NCBI GenBank assembly: GCA_022839785.1 | Contig: JALHJW010000009.1 | Location: forward strand, 1-64,000 | Length of the DNA stretch: 64,000 nucleotides | Direction: 5' to 3' | DNA from: Desulfovibrio sp. | Lineage (GTDB): Bacteria > Desulfobacterota > Desulfovibrionia > Desulfovibrionales > Desulfovibrionaceae | Shown here: positions 39,575 to 49,389 of the stretch, piece by piece | How the letters are laid out: every line of letters begins with the position of its first letter | Numbering within the stretch: position 1 is the stretch's first letter | Translations under genes and position numbers: made by a program | Notes under the pieces: generated by a model | What the model was told of the DNA's origin: nothing | The model's input: the letters and a program-made list of their open reading frames with translations, nothing else | Databases searched by the model: none

Positions 39575-42080
39575 AGGCTTCGAGGCGCACGCCCCAGTCC
39601 GTCCGCAGCCGGTCGGGCGGCAGGGACCAGAGGCGCAGGTGCAGCTCGGCCATCAGGGCGGGGTCCACGAGCAGGAGCTTCTGTTCCTTCTTGGAAAGGG
39701 CCTTGGGGCCTCCGGCGAGCAGCTTTTCGGCCAGGGCGCTGCGCTGCGCCCGCACCCCGGGGGCGAGGCTGCGCGGCCCGCGCAGCATGGCGCGGTGCAC
39801 GGCGTTGGCCAGGGGGTCGGCCACGGCCCGGGCGAAGCCCCAGCCGAAGGGCGCGGCCAGGCCGTCGGGCGGCAGGGCCAGTTCGCGTTCGCCCTGCTGG
39901 GTGGCGGCCAGCTCATCCGGCTGGGCCGTCTCCTCGGGCGTGACGAAGATGCCCAGACGCCGGAAGAAACGGCCCACGGCGGCGCTGGAGGTGAGGCTGG
40001 AGACCGGCGCGGACACGGCCAGACCGAGGATGATGGGGAAGGTCCACCAGAAGAAGGAGGGGTTCACGTGCCACAGCAGCGTCCCCCAGATCACGGCCAG
40101 GGTCATGTCCAGGCCGTGGAAGCGCAGGGCCTCGCCGATGGGCGTTCCCGAGTCCGAACGGTCCTGGCTGGGCCAGCCGAAGGTGCGGCCGAGCAGGGTG
40201 TTGGCCACGAACTTGGTGTGGAACATCATGCGGATGGGCGCGAGCAGGGTGGAGAGGGCCACGTCCGCCACCACGCCCTTGAGCAGCGCGAAGAGGCCGC
40301 CGAAGTCCCGCGTTCGGCCCTTGGCCGCCACCAGCACCAGGCTGGCCGCCTTGGGGATGAACAGCAGGACGAAGGTCATGGCCAGGACCACGAGCGCCCA
40401 CAGGGGCTCCCAGACCGGCCATTCCGGGAAGAGGACGCGGTTGGGCGGGAAGTAGACCGGCACGGTCAGGGCTTCGAGCACCGCCTCGGTGGTGGAGAGC
40501 ACCAGGAAGGCGAACCACAGGAAGGCCGAGAAGTAGGACATGAAGCCGTTGAGGAAGAGGAAGCGGTGCGCGGGCAAAAGGCCCCGGGTGAGCAGCAGGC
40601 GCATGTGCTGCATGTTGCCCTGGCACCAGCGGCGGTCGCGCTTGAGTTCGGCCAGGAGGGTGGGCGGGACTTCCTCCCAGGTGCCTTCCAGGTCGAAGGC
40701 CAGCCACACGCCGTAGGCGGCGCGGCGCATGAGCGCGGCCTCCACGAAGTCGTGGCTCATGATCTCGCCGCCCAGCGGCGGCTTGCCGGGCAGCTTGGGC
40801 AGGCCGCAGTGGCGCATGAAGGGCTTGATGCGGATGAGCGCGTTGTGCCCCCAGTACTGCGCGTCGCCGAGCTGCCAGTAGTGCAGGCCCGCGGCGAACA
40901 TGGGGCCGTAGAGACGGTTGGCGAACTGCTGCGAGCGGGCGATGAGCGTTTCGCGTCCGGCGCAGCGCGGCGCGGTCTGCAGGATGCCCACGTGGCGGCG
41001 GCGCTCCATGATCTGGACCATGCGCCAGAGCGTGGGGCCGGACATCACGGAGTCCGCGTCCATGACCGCCATGTATTCGTATTTCTTGCCGAAACGGCGG
41101 CAGAAGTCGGCGATGTTGCCGGACTTGCGTTTCAGGTTCACGCGGCGGCGGCGGTAGAAGAGGCGGCCCGAGGCCCCGAGTTCGGCGCAGAGCCTGGTCC
41201 ACAGCGCCTCCTCCTCGACCCAGCGGTCCGGGTCCTGGGAGTCGGAGAGGATGAAGAAGTGGAAGCGGTGCAGCACCCCGGCGCGCCTCAGCGAGAGGAA
41301 GGTGGCGCGGATGCCCGCGGCCGTGCGCTCGAACTCCTCGTTGCAGACCGGGAAGAGGATGGCGGTCATGGCCCCGCGGTCGTCCTTCTCGTCGTCCTCG
41401 CGCTCCTTGGTGGTGGTGATCACGAAGCGGTCGAAGCGCCGCATCAGCGTCCACCATCCGGCCATGGCGGTCCAGAAGCCGATGGATATCCAGGCGAAGA
41501 GGATGGAGAAGACGGCCAGGATGGCCATCTCCAGGGCCGTGGTTCCCTTGTGCGGCAGAACCGCGCCCATGTTCAGGGCGGCGAAGACCGTGGGCGCGAA
41601 GATCAGGGTGCCGAGCACGAGGCGGCGGCGGGCCGCCTTCTTCATCCACGGCTCGTTGAGGTATTCGCGCGCCTGACGGCCGGTGACGAAGCCCTGGGGT
41701 TCCGGCGTCTTGTGCGGCCGCTGCCACGGGCTGCGTTTCATCTGTTCCGGGATCATGCGGCCGCGGGCCAGGGGGGGGCAGGGCGGCGGCGTGCGGCCCG
41801 CGGTCTCGGCGTACAGCGTCTCCTGGGCGCGGGCCACGGCCCGGGCGGTCAGCTCCTCGGCGCTCTCGCCGGGGCGGCTCCCCAGATCGCGCAGGATGGC
41901 GGAGACCAGTTCCCCGCGCCGCTCGCCGGACAGGGGCAGGCGCTGCAGATAGGCCGCGAGCCTGCGGCCCGCCGCCTCCTCCGGGGCCGGGGAGGCGGCG
42001 GGGTCGCGGGCCTGGACGTCCCTGCCGTGCGGGGCGTCGGCCTCCCTGCCGTGCCGGGAGAGGTCGTCCGTGTCGCGCAT
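39573..42080 (-). CDS. opgH: Osmoregulated periplasmic glucan glucosyltransferase OpgH
   Basis: 835 residues, near the usual ~850. An inner-membrane GT2 enzyme that polymerises beta-1,2-linked glucose from UDP-glucose and moves the chain outwards. Catalytic motifs: FPVCNEEF, VMDADSVMSG (DxD), the acceptor region SHDFVEAAL and the (Q/R)RRW-type motif in LKRDRRWCQGNMQH. Several helices flank the catalytic domain. The N-terminal ~100 residues are hydrophilic and acidic. It starts 1 nt after opgG with a weak ribosome site, so translation is probably coupled. Last gene of the four-gene envelope-glycan run. Confidence 0.93.
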   Translation of the reverse strand: MRDTDDLSRHGREADAPHGRDVQARDPAASPAPEEAAGRRLAAYLQRLPLSGERRGELVSAILRDLGSRPGESAEELTARAVARAQETLYAETAGRTPPPCPPLARGRMIPEQMKRSPWQRPHKTPEPQGFVTGRQAREYLNEPWMKKAARRRLVLGTLIFAPTVFAALNMGAVLPHKGTTALEMAILAVFSILFAWISIGFWTAMAGWWTLMRRFDRFVITTTKEREDDEKDDRGAMTAILFPVCNEEFERTAAGIRATFLSLRRAGVLHRFHFFILSDSQDPDRWVEEEALWTRLCAELGASGRLFYRRRRVNLKRKSGNIADFCRRFGKKYEYMAVMDADSVMSGPTLWRMVQIMERRRHVGILQTAPRCAGRETLIARSQQFANRLYGPMFAAGLHYWQLGDAQYWGHNALIRIKPFMRHCGLPKLPGKPPLGGEIMSHDFVEAALMRRAAYGVWLAFDLEGTWEEVPPTLLAELKRDRRWCQGNMQHMRLLLTRGLLPAHRFLFLNGFMSYFSAFLWFAFLVLSTTEAVLEALTVPVYFPPNRVLFPEWPVWEPLWALVVLAMTFVLLFIPKAASLVLVAAKGRTRDFGGLFALLKGVVADVALSTLLAPIRMMFHTKFVANTLLGRTFGWPSQDRSDSGTPIGEALRFHGLDMTLAVIWGTLLWHVNPSFFWWTFPIILGLAVSAPVSSLTSSAAVGRFFRRLGIFVTPEETAQPDELAATQQGERELALPPDGLAAPFGWGFARAVADPLANAVHRAMLRGPRSLAPGVRAQRSALAEKLLAGGPKALSKKEQKLLLVDPALMAELHLRLWSLPPDRLRTDWGVRLEA

Positions 42081-42081
42081 C

Positions 42082-43710
42082 TTAGAGCTTGTAAGCGTAG
42101 CTCCACGTTTCGGTCAACGTGTTGGCGTCGTCGCGCAGGAAGGCCCGCAGTTCCAGGGGAGGACGCTTGTCCAGCACTAGATTGAGGCCCTGCGGGTCGT
42201 CGGGCAGGATCTTGAAGGTCAGGCGCCAGCCGCCCGTGACCGGGTTTTTCTCCAGCTTCTGTTCGGTGATGGCCGCGCCCTGGCTCACGGTGACCGTGGC
42301 GTGGACGGGTGCTCCCTCGGGCAGCTTGTTGAGCCTGGGCCCCTCGAAATCGAGGGCGAAGACCCTGGACTTGCCGTCCAGGTCGCGGCCGATGTGGGTG
42401 GAAGTCACGTAGCCCTCGGGCGGCACGTTCTTGAAGGTGTCGCCCCAGTAGATGCGGTAGTTCCAGGCGAAGGGCTTGCCCGGCTCGGGGAGCTTGGCCG
42501 GACGCCAGTAGGCCACGAGGTTGTCGTTGTTCTCGTTGTCCGAGGGTATCTGCACCAACTCCACGCTGCCGTCGCCCCAGTCGCCGATGGGCTCGACCCA
42601 GGCCGAGGGCCTGAGTTCCTGGCGGGTGATCAGATCCTGGTAGTTGCCGAAGTCGCGGTCGCGCTGGAAGAGACCGAAGCCTTTCAGGCTCGGCGCGAGG
42701 AAGGCGTTGACCTGCAGGGTCTTGGGGTTCTGGATGGGACGCCAGATCCATTCCCCGCCCACCATGTTGATGAGCAGGCCGTCGGAGTCGTGGACCTCGG
42801 GCCGCCAGTCGTCGAAGCGGCGTCCGGCGGAGTTCTCGCCGAACATGAACATGCTGGTCAGGGTGCCGATGCCCAGTTTGACCACGGGCTTGCGTAGCGT
42901 GATCAGGCTCCTGATCTCCTGCACCGTGGGCTGGCCGGGCGTGGTCACGTAGCTGAAGGCGCCGGTAGCGCTGGGGCTGTCGAGCAGGGCGTAGACCGTG
43001 ACGCTCTTGTCCTTGGGGCCGGGCTTGACGATCCAGAATTCCTTGAACCAGGGGAATTCCTCGCCCTTGGGCTCGGCGGTGTCGATGGCCAGGCCGCGCG
43101 CCGAGAGGCCGTAGACGCTGCCCTTGGCCAGGGCGCGCAGGTAGGAGGCGCCCAGGAAGACCAGAATCTCGTCGTCCTTGTCCGGCTTGTTCAGGAAGCC
43201 GTGCACGCGGAAGCCCGCGTAGCCGAGATCCGCGGGGACGTCGTCCTGGCGGGGCAGTCCGCCGTAGTCGAAGAGTTCCTTCCGGAAGGGGATGGGGCGC
43301 GGCTTGCCGTCCGTGTCCACGTAGTTGATGGCCACGGTCTTGTCGTAATAGGAGCCGGCGTGGAAGAAGTTGATCCAGTAGGGGCTCTTCTCGTTCAGCC
43401 ACATGGCCTTGTCCATGTGGAAGCGGATCACGCGCCAAGGCTCCTCGCTGCCCAGGAGGAAGGAGGGCACGCGGGCCTCGGGCTCCTTGTAGGGCTGGGC
43501 CGCCAGCGCCGCGGCCATGGCCGCCACGTCGTCGAAGCCGAAGGCCTTGCCCTTGCCCGGCTTGGCCTGGACGGCGGTCTTGGCCTTGGCGTCCTTGGCC
43601 TCCTTGGCCGCGGCCGCGGGCATGGTCAGGCAGAGGGAAAGGACGGCCAGGAGCAGGGCCAGGCCGGTCATGCGAAGGACCCGCCTCGTGCGGGCCGGAT
43701 GCGTCGTCAT
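42082..43710 (-). CDS. opgG: Periplasmic glucan biosynthesis protein OpgG
   Basis: 542 residues with an exported signal (about 1-36, LALLLAVLSLCLTMPAAAA). The mature protein is the two-domain beta-sandwich of the OpgG/OpgD family (FGFDDVAAMAAALAAQPYKEP, then the RDFGNYQDL and VPPEGYVTSTHIGRD segments) that shapes the beta-1,6 branching of osmoregulated glucans in the periplasm. The start is taken at ATG 43710; a TTG five codons upstream is possible but weaker. The lysine/alanine-rich segment after the signal (KEAKDAKAKTAVQAKPGKG) is a flexible linker. It is 1 nt before opgH. Confidence 0.92.
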   Translation of the reverse strand: MTTHPARTRRVLRMTGLALLLAVLSLCLTMPAAAAKEAKDAKAKTAVQAKPGKGKAFGFDDVAAMAAALAAQPYKEPEARVPSFLLGSEEPWRVIRFHMDKAMWLNEKSPYWINFFHAGSYYDKTVAINYVDTDGKPRPIPFRKELFDYGGLPRQDDVPADLGYAGFRVHGFLNKPDKDDEILVFLGASYLRALAKGSVYGLSARGLAIDTAEPKGEEFPWFKEFWIVKPGPKDKSVTVYALLDSPSATGAFSYVTTPGQPTVQEIRSLITLRKPVVKLGIGTLTSMFMFGENSAGRRFDDWRPEVHDSDGLLINMVGGEWIWRPIQNPKTLQVNAFLAPSLKGFGLFQRDRDFGNYQDLITRQELRPSAWVEPIGDWGDGSVELVQIPSDNENNDNLVAYWRPAKLPEPGKPFAWNYRIYWGDTFKNVPPEGYVTSTHIGRDLDGKSRVFALDFEGPRLNKLPEGAPVHATVTVSQGAAITEQKLEKNPVTGGWRLTFKILPDDPQGLNLVLDKRPPLELRAFLRDDANTLTETWSYAYKL

Positions 43711-43788
43711 CGGGAAATACCTCAAGGATCACCTCACGGGGAGGCTCGTTTTGAAAAAACGGCCCGGCGGGCCATAGCGACGGGGGGC

Positions 43789-44778
43789 TTACCTATCAGC
43801 TTTGCCCCGCTGTTGCAAGGGGGCCGGGGCCTGGAGCCGCGCCGCGGTCTCGGGCTCCAGGCCGAAAACGGCCCCCACGAGATAGGGGGGCCGCGCCTTG
43901 ATCTCCTCGTAGATGCGGCCGACGTATTCGCCGATCACGCCGAGCGAGATCATGATGAAGCTGCCGATGATGAGCAGGGTCAGGATCAGGGTGGCGAAGC
44001 CGGACACGGCCTCGCCCCTGAACCAGGACCAGAGCGCTTCCGCGCCCACGCCCACGCCGAGCAGCAGGGTCAGCAGGCCGAGGACGGCCACGATGCGCAG
44101 CGGGATGGTGCTGAAGGAGATGATGGCCGTGGCCGCCAGGTTCACGAGCATCCTCAGGGTGAACTTGCTCGCGCCGCTGTCCCGTTTGCCCACGGAGAAG
44201 CCGACGGTCTCCTGGCGGAAGCCCACCCAGGTCGCCAGGCCGCGGTAGAAGCGGTGGCGTTCCGGCAGGCGCTGCGCGAGCACCCGCGCCACTTCGGCGT
44301 CCAGGAGCTTGAAGTCGGAGCAGCCCTCGGCGGAGACGCCGCCCAGCTTCTCCAGCAGGAGGTTGAAGGCCGCGGCGCGCAGCCGGGTGGCGAGGGACTC
44401 GCCGGGCCGCCGCTCCTTGACCGCGTGCACCACCTGCGCCCCCTCCCGCCAGCGGCGGATCATCTCGGGCAGCAGGGCGGGCGGGTGCTGCAGGTCGGCG
44501 TCCATGGTCGCCACGGCCTGGCCCGTGGCGGCCGTGAGTCCGGCCAGCATGGCCGACTCCTTGCCGAAGTTGCGCGAGAGCGAGACGCAGCACACGCCGG
44601 GCAGGCGTTCGCCCGCGGCGCGCACGGCCTCGTAGGTGCCGTCCGTGCTGCCGTCGTCCACCACGATGATCTCGGGTTCGACGTCGAGTCCGTCCAGATG
44701 CCGCAGCACCTCCTTGATGGCGCGGCCGATGCCCGCGGCTTCGTTCCTGGCCGGAATGACGATGGAAATGCGTTGCAT
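43789..44778 (-). CDS. GT2 glycosyltransferase with two C-terminal membrane helices
   Basis: 329 residues, of the DPM1/GtrB/ArnC-like group that transfers a sugar from a nucleotide donor onto undecaprenyl phosphate. The GT-A core has VIPARNEA, VVDDGSTDGTYE and DADLQHPP (DxD); two long hydrophobic helices (VAVLGLLTLLLGVGVG and ATLILTLLIIGSFIMI) follow near 230-300, then a cytoplasmic tail. Ribosome site GGAG is 8 nt before ATG. It lies 19 nt after the deacetylase gene and 78 nt before opgG. Confidence 0.88.
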   Translation of the reverse strand: MQRISIVIPARNEAAGIGRAIKEVLRHLDGLDVEPEIIVVDDGSTDGTYEAVRAAGERLPGVCCVSLSRNFGKESAMLAGLTAATGQAVATMDADLQHPPALLPEMIRRWREGAQVVHAVKERRPGESLATRLRAAAFNLLLEKLGGVSAEGCSDFKLLDAEVARVLAQRLPERHRFYRGLATWVGFRQETVGFSVGKRDSGASKFTLRMLVNLAATAIISFSTIPLRIVAVLGLLTLLLGVGVGAEALWSWFRGEAVSGFATLILTLLIIGSFIMISLGVIGEYVGRIYEEIKARPPYLVGAVFGLEPETAARLQAPAPLQQRGKADR

Positions 44779-44797
44779 CAGGTCTTCTCCCGCGGCC

Positions 44798-45625
44798 CTA
44801 AGCGGCCGCCAGATCGGAAAAACGCGTCGGCCGGACGTCCGTTTCGGCCAGCAGGCGGCCGAAGTCCGGCGCGAGCAGGGCGCCGAGTTCCCCTTCCCAG
44901 TCGTGGAAGGCCAGGAGGCGGGGATCCGTGATCTCGTCCGGGTCGAAGCGGCCGGGGTGGCACATGAGTTCGAAGGGCTCCTCCCCGGACAGGCCGCGCA
45001 CGATGCGCGACAGGTCGGCGGGCGAGAGCCGTCCCGACTCCCCCGTGCCGAGCAGCGTCGGCTCCTCGCGGCAGGGACCCGCGCAGGCCGAGAGGGCCTT
45101 GAAGATCATGCCCTTGAGCAGGCGAGGCAGGGGCATTGGCAATTGCATGGCGGTGCGCGGCGCGCGCACGAAGCGGATGCCGTGCTCCCCGGCCAGCCGC
45201 CGGGTCAGCCCGAAGAGCGGCGGCAGCATATGGATGTGCTCGTGCGAGTTGAGGAAGACGAGATCGAGTCCGGCCTGGCGGCAGAGTCCGATCTGGGCGC
45301 GCCATTCCTCCTCCACCGCGGCCAGCGGGATGCGGCCCGTGAGCACCGCGGCCGCGGCCGCGCCCTTGCCCGGAAAACTTCCGCCCCAGGGACGGCAGGC
45401 CCGGCGCATGGCCGCACTCAGCGGCTCCCCGGCGGTGAGCACGAGGTGCGCCCCGGCGTCCGCCCTGCGGGCCTCGGCGGCCAGTTCGCGGACCATGCCG
45501 AAGGCCCGGCCCGTGGCCATCACGCCCACGGCGGTCACGACCCCGGCCCGCACGGCCTCCAGGATGCCCCGGCTGACGCAGGTGAAGACGCCGAAATCGT
45601 CGGCATTGATGATCAGACGCGGCAT
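44798..45625 (-). CDS. ChbG/HpnK-family (YdjC-like) sugar deacetylase
   Basis: 275 residues. Metal-binding motifs of the ChbG/HpnK family: NADDFG (7-12), SHEHIHM and CHPGRFD. Family members remove N-acetyl groups from amino sugars (chitobiose, or glucosamine on hopanoids). AAGGAG precedes the ATG. It leads the run deacetylase-GT2-opgG-opgH, analogous to ArnD next to ArnC in lipid-linked aminosugar pathways, so it may deacetylate a lipid-linked or glucan-attached aminosugar; this is inference. Confidence 0.85.
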   Translation of the reverse strand: MPRLIINADDFGVFTCVSRGILEAVRAGVVTAVGVMATGRAFGMVRELAAEARRADAGAHLVLTAGEPLSAAMRRACRPWGGSFPGKGAAAAAVLTGRIPLAAVEEEWRAQIGLCRQAGLDLVFLNSHEHIHMLPPLFGLTRRLAGEHGIRFVRAPRTAMQLPMPLPRLLKGMIFKALSACAGPCREEPTLLGTGESGRLSPADLSRIVRGLSGEEPFELMCHPGRFDPDEITDPRLLAFHDWEGELGALLAPDFGRLLAETDVRPTRFSDLAAA

Positions 45626-45742
45626 GCGTTCTCCTTGAGCAAGGCGGCGGCCCCGTTACCCCGCCGCCCCGGCCGCGTCAATCCCCCCGGCGAGCCGCGC
45701 GGGACGTGATGTCCGGGGGAGGGCGGCGCGGCGTTCCGCCGG

Positions 45743-48700
45743 CTACCCCCCGGGCAGAGGAAAGCGCAGTTCGAAGCGGCAGCCCGGACCGCCGGGCAGG
45801 AGACGCAATCCGCCCCGCAGCTGCATGGCCAGATTCTGCACGATCTGCAACCCCACGCTCTGCACCGCCGCAAGCTCGAATCCCTCGGGCGGGCCAGCGC
45901 CGTCGTCCGTCACCGTGAGCACCGCCTGCCCCTCCTCCCGGGCCAGGACGACGCGGATGGTTCCCGCCTCGCGGCCCTTGAAGGCGTGCTTGAGGGCGTT
46001 GGTCACCAGCTCGTTGATCACCAGGCCGCAGGGAATGGCCTGGTCCACGGGCAGCAACAGTTCCTCGCCCTCCACCTCCCCGTGCACGCCCCTGGCGTCC
46101 GAGCCGTAGATGCCGAACAGGGCGGAGACCTGGCTCCTGACGTAGTCGGCCATGTCGATGGCTCCGAGGTTGCCGGAGAGGTAGAGCTTTTCGTGCACCA
46201 GGGACATGGAGCGGATGCGCGCCAGGCTCTCCAGGATGGGCGGAATCTTGTCGCCGCCCAGCTCCCCGGCCTGGAGCCGCAGCATGCTCGACACCACCTG
46301 CAGGTTGTTCTTGACCCGGTGGTGGATTTCCCGCAGCAGCACCTCCTTCTCCTGCAGCGAGGCCTTCAGGTGCTCCTCGGCCCGGATGCTCTCGGTGATG
46401 TCGCGGATGGACTCTATGGCCCCGGCCAGACGCCCCTCGGCGTCGCGGATGGCCGCGGCGTGCAGGAAGAACCACCGGTCTTCGCCGTCCGCTCCGGCCA
46501 GGGCGGTCATGGCCGTGAGGGAATCCCCGTCGCGCGCCACGTTCCGGTACAGCTTCTCCACGTCCCCGCTCTCGCCCAGGATGACGTCCAGCAGCATGGG
46601 CCGCGGCTCCCCGTAGAAGGCGCGGGCGTATTCCCGGTCCCCCCGGCCCAGCATCCGCTCGGCCGGAACGCCGCTCATGGCCTCCATGGCCCGGTTCCAG
46701 GCCGTGACGCGTCCGTTGCCGTCCACGGCCAGGGTGGCGTCGGGCAGGAATTCGATGACCTGGCCGAGCCGCCGTTCGCTGTCGCGCAACGCCTCGACCA
46801 TGCGTTTGCGTTCGGTGATGTCCTCGCGGATCAGGATGCCGCCCGCCACCGCGTCCCCGCGCATGATGGGCACGCCGCGGAGAGTCACCCAGCCCGAGTG
46901 GCCGCCGGTGAAGCGCGGCATGAAGATGTCCTCCAGAAAGACCGTGCGGCCGCGCAGGACGTCGAGCAGCCGTTCCGGCAGGCCGGGCACGGAGGAGAGG
47001 CCGGGCAGCTCGGCGAGCCGCTTGCCCAGGAAAAAGTCCTTGTCCACGCGGCCCAGGCAGAAGACCTTGAGGTGCCAGTCGTTGACGAAGGTCACGCGGC
47101 CCTCGGCGTCCAGGCCCATGATCGAGACCGGGCTCTGCTCGGCCAGGGTGCGGAAGAGCTGCTCGCTGTCGCGCAGGCCCTTTTCCGCCAGCTTGCGGTC
47201 CGTGACGTCGATGATCACGCCGTCGAGCCACAGCGGGTTGCCCGCGGCGTCATGCACGGCGCGGCCGCGTTCCTGCACCCAGCGCACCTCGCCGTCGGCG
47301 CGGCGGATGCGGTATTCGAGGTCGAAGGCGTCGCCCGCGGCCAGGCTCGCGTCCACGCTACGCTCCACCAGGGGCAGGTCCTCAGGCAGGATCAGATGGC
47401 CGAAGCGCAGGGGACCGTCGTCCAGGAACGCCTCGGGCGCGTGGCCGGTAAGCTCAGTGACCGGTTCGCTGACATAAAGCAGGCGCCAGGGAGGTTCGAC
47501 CTCGGAGCGGTAGGCCATGCCCGGGATGTTGGCCACCAGGGTGCGGAACTGCTCCTCCCGGGCGCGCAGGGCCTCCTGCGCGGCCTTGACGGGCGAGAGG
47601 TCGATGTTCACTCCGAGGATGCCCAGGGTCTCCCCGCCGTCGCTCACCGGGGCGAGGACGTTGAGGCAGTCGATGGCCTCGCCGCCGGGCAGGGGCAGCC
47701 GGACCTCCTCGCGGATGGTCTCCCCGGCCATCACGCGCGCGTTGTTGGCGCGCCACAGGTCGAGCGCCGCGGCCGGGACGGGGGTGTTCTCGGGCCGCTT
47801 GCCCGTCTGGTCGCCCCAGATGTCGCGGGACATCTCGCTCTGCAGGAAGATCCGCTGTTCCGCGTCCCTGGCCCAGAAATCGAAGGGCAGGTTGGTGAGC
47901 ATGGTGCGCAGGAGCGATTCGTTGCGCCGGAGCGTGGCCTGGGCCTGCAGGCGGCTGCGGGTGATCTCGTTGACCGAGGCCGCCAGACGGCGCGTTTCCG
48001 GGAAGGTGAGCAGGGAGGAGTCGATGGCCGCGTCCTGCCGCGTCGCCTCGGCCAGGGCCGTGGTGAAGGCGTCCATCTCGCGCTTGACCCGGCGCGAGAG
48101 CAGCGCCGTGGACAGGGCGATGGCCGCGAAGATGCAGGCCGCGAGCAGCCCCATCCGGCCCATCTCCGTGCGCAGGTCGCCCTGCATGCCGGTCTGCAAT
48201 TCGGCCAGGGCCGCGTCGATCTCATCGAGCCCGGCACCGCTGCCGATGATCCAGCCCCAGCGGGGCACGGCCTGGACAAAGGCGATCTTGGACACGGCCG
48301 GGCCGCCCGCGAGCCTCGGCCAGGCATAGCGCACGAAGCCGCCCGCGGGGTCCTTCGCGGCGGCCAGCTGTTCCTCGAAGATGCGGACGCCGTCCGGGTC
48401 GGTCAGGTCCCGGATGCTCGGGCCGCCCCGGGTAACCCGCCCGTTGGTGAAGAGCGGCTCGCCGTCCAGCGTGCTGCCGAAAAGATAGCCGTCCTTGCCG
48501 AAGCGGATCTGGGCGAGCCAGGCCAGGGTCTCGTCCTGGATCTCCCGTTCCACGTCGTCCAGGTACTCGCCCGTGCCGATGACCCAGTCCAGGGGGGCGA
48601 AGAGCTGCACGAAGGCGATCTTGCGGTGCCCCTCGGCCTTGCTGCCCGGCTTGCTCCAGCGGTATTCCACGAACCCCGCCCCCTGGGCGGCGGTGATCTC

Positions 48701-49216
48701 GATCATCTCGCGCAGCACGTCCTTGCCCGAGGCGTCCGGAATGCCCAGGAGGTTCTTGCCCTCCAGCTCCGGCCGGTCGGGGAAGAGCACCTCCACCCCG
48801 TCCGTGCGGAGGATGAAGAAGTATCCGCGTCCCCCGGCATAGCGCAGGGGCCGCAGGCTCTCGCGGATGTGTTCCTCCAGCGCGGGGCGGGAGGCGCGGC
48901 CCTTGTGGCGTTCGTACAGGTCGCGCACCAGGGTGTGGGCCATGTCCACCTGCTCCCTGATCCGGGCGCGCAGGCGGCCGTCCGCCCGTGAGTCGGCGAA
49001 GGCCACGTACTCCACGGCCCGCGCCACCTGATCGCGAATCTCCTCCTCCCTGTCGCGGACCAGGGAAGCGCCCAGGGCCGCGTTCTCCCGGCCGAAACGG
49101 GCGGACCGCTCCACCCCCCAGAGCAGGGCGAGCATGGACAGCGCCGTCAGGGCGGTCACGGCCATGGACAGGAAAAAGTAGGCGGTCAGGCTCCAGCCTC
49201 TGTGCGGCAACTCCAT
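45743..49216 (-). CDS. Membrane sensor histidine kinase: paired Cache domains, four PAS, HisKA_2
   Basis: 1157 residues. A transmembrane helix (about 9-29) opens two periplasmic Cache-2-type units (GRGYFFILRTDGVEVLFPDRPE near 130 and KDGYLFGSTLDGEPLF near 240; each ends with a WVIGTGEY- or WGWIIGSGAG-type strand), then a second span near 360-380. Four PAS domains follow (about 435-930), then a HisKA_2 kinase: LREIHHRVKNNLQVVSSML (His near 955) and the NELVTNALKHAF N-box. Cache units usually bind small organic acids or amino acids. No linked regulator is evident. It is divergent from pgi. Confidence 0.9.
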   Translation of the reverse strand: MELPHRGWSLTAYFFLSMAVTALTALSMLALLWGVERSARFGRENAALGASLVRDREEEIRDQVARAVEYVAFADSRADGRLRARIREQVDMAHTLVRDLYERHKGRASRPALEEHIRESLRPLRYAGGRGYFFILRTDGVEVLFPDRPELEGKNLLGIPDASGKDVLREMIEITAAQGAGFVEYRWSKPGSKAEGHRKIAFVQLFAPLDWVIGTGEYLDDVEREIQDETLAWLAQIRFGKDGYLFGSTLDGEPLFTNGRVTRGGPSIRDLTDPDGVRIFEEQLAAAKDPAGGFVRYAWPRLAGGPAVSKIAFVQAVPRWGWIIGSGAGLDEIDAALAELQTGMQGDLRTEMGRMGLLAACIFAAIALSTALLSRRVKREMDAFTTALAEATRQDAAIDSSLLTFPETRRLAASVNEITRSRLQAQATLRRNESLLRTMLTNLPFDFWARDAEQRIFLQSEMSRDIWGDQTGKRPENTPVPAAALDLWRANNARVMAGETIREEVRLPLPGGEAIDCLNVLAPVSDGGETLGILGVNIDLSPVKAAQEALRAREEQFRTLVANIPGMAYRSEVEPPWRLLYVSEPVTELTGHAPEAFLDDGPLRFGHLILPEDLPLVERSVDASLAAGDAFDLEYRIRRADGEVRWVQERGRAVHDAAGNPLWLDGVIIDVTDRKLAEKGLRDSEQLFRTLAEQSPVSIMGLDAEGRVTFVNDWHLKVFCLGRVDKDFFLGKRLAELPGLSSVPGLPERLLDVLRGRTVFLEDIFMPRFTGGHSGWVTLRGVPIMRGDAVAGGILIREDITERKRMVEALRDSERRLGQVIEFLPDATLAVDGNGRVTAWNRAMEAMSGVPAERMLGRGDREYARAFYGEPRPMLLDVILGESGDVEKLYRNVARDGDSLTAMTALAGADGEDRWFFLHAAAIRDAEGRLAGAIESIRDITESIRAEEHLKASLQEKEVLLREIHHRVKNNLQVVSSMLRLQAGELGGDKIPPILESLARIRSMSLVHEKLYLSGNLGAIDMADYVRSQVSALFGIYGSDARGVHGEVEGEELLLPVDQAIPCGLVINELVTNALKHAFKGREAGTIRVVLAREEGQAVLTVTDDGAGPPEGFELAAVQSVGLQIVQNLAMQLRGGLRLLPGGPGCRFELRFPLPGG

Positions 49217-49316
49217 CCCTCCCCGGTGCGGACGGAACGCATGGACTCCTTTTCATCCCTATCGCAGAGCCGCGGCCATGTCGATACGGAGGCGCGCGGA
49301 GGCGGGAGGTCGCGCG

Positions 49317-49347
49317 TTGACTTCGCGGCCCTGTTCCGTCATGTGAT
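49317..49347 (+). promoter_or_regulatory. Weak candidate promoter for pgi
   Basis: TTGACT (49317-49322), then ATGTGAT around 49341-49347 at 18-19 nt. The -35 is good, the -10 poor; the spacing is long. Confidence 0.3.
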
Positions 49348-49389
49348 GACCCTGAACGCCCGCAGCAACCCCTACCACGGAGCCGCCGC

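Noticed and set aside
45986..48991. Plus-strand open frame of about 1000 codons opposite the Cache/PAS kinase
   Set aside because: Same GC-driven shadow pattern; the minus-strand kinase has all expected motifs.
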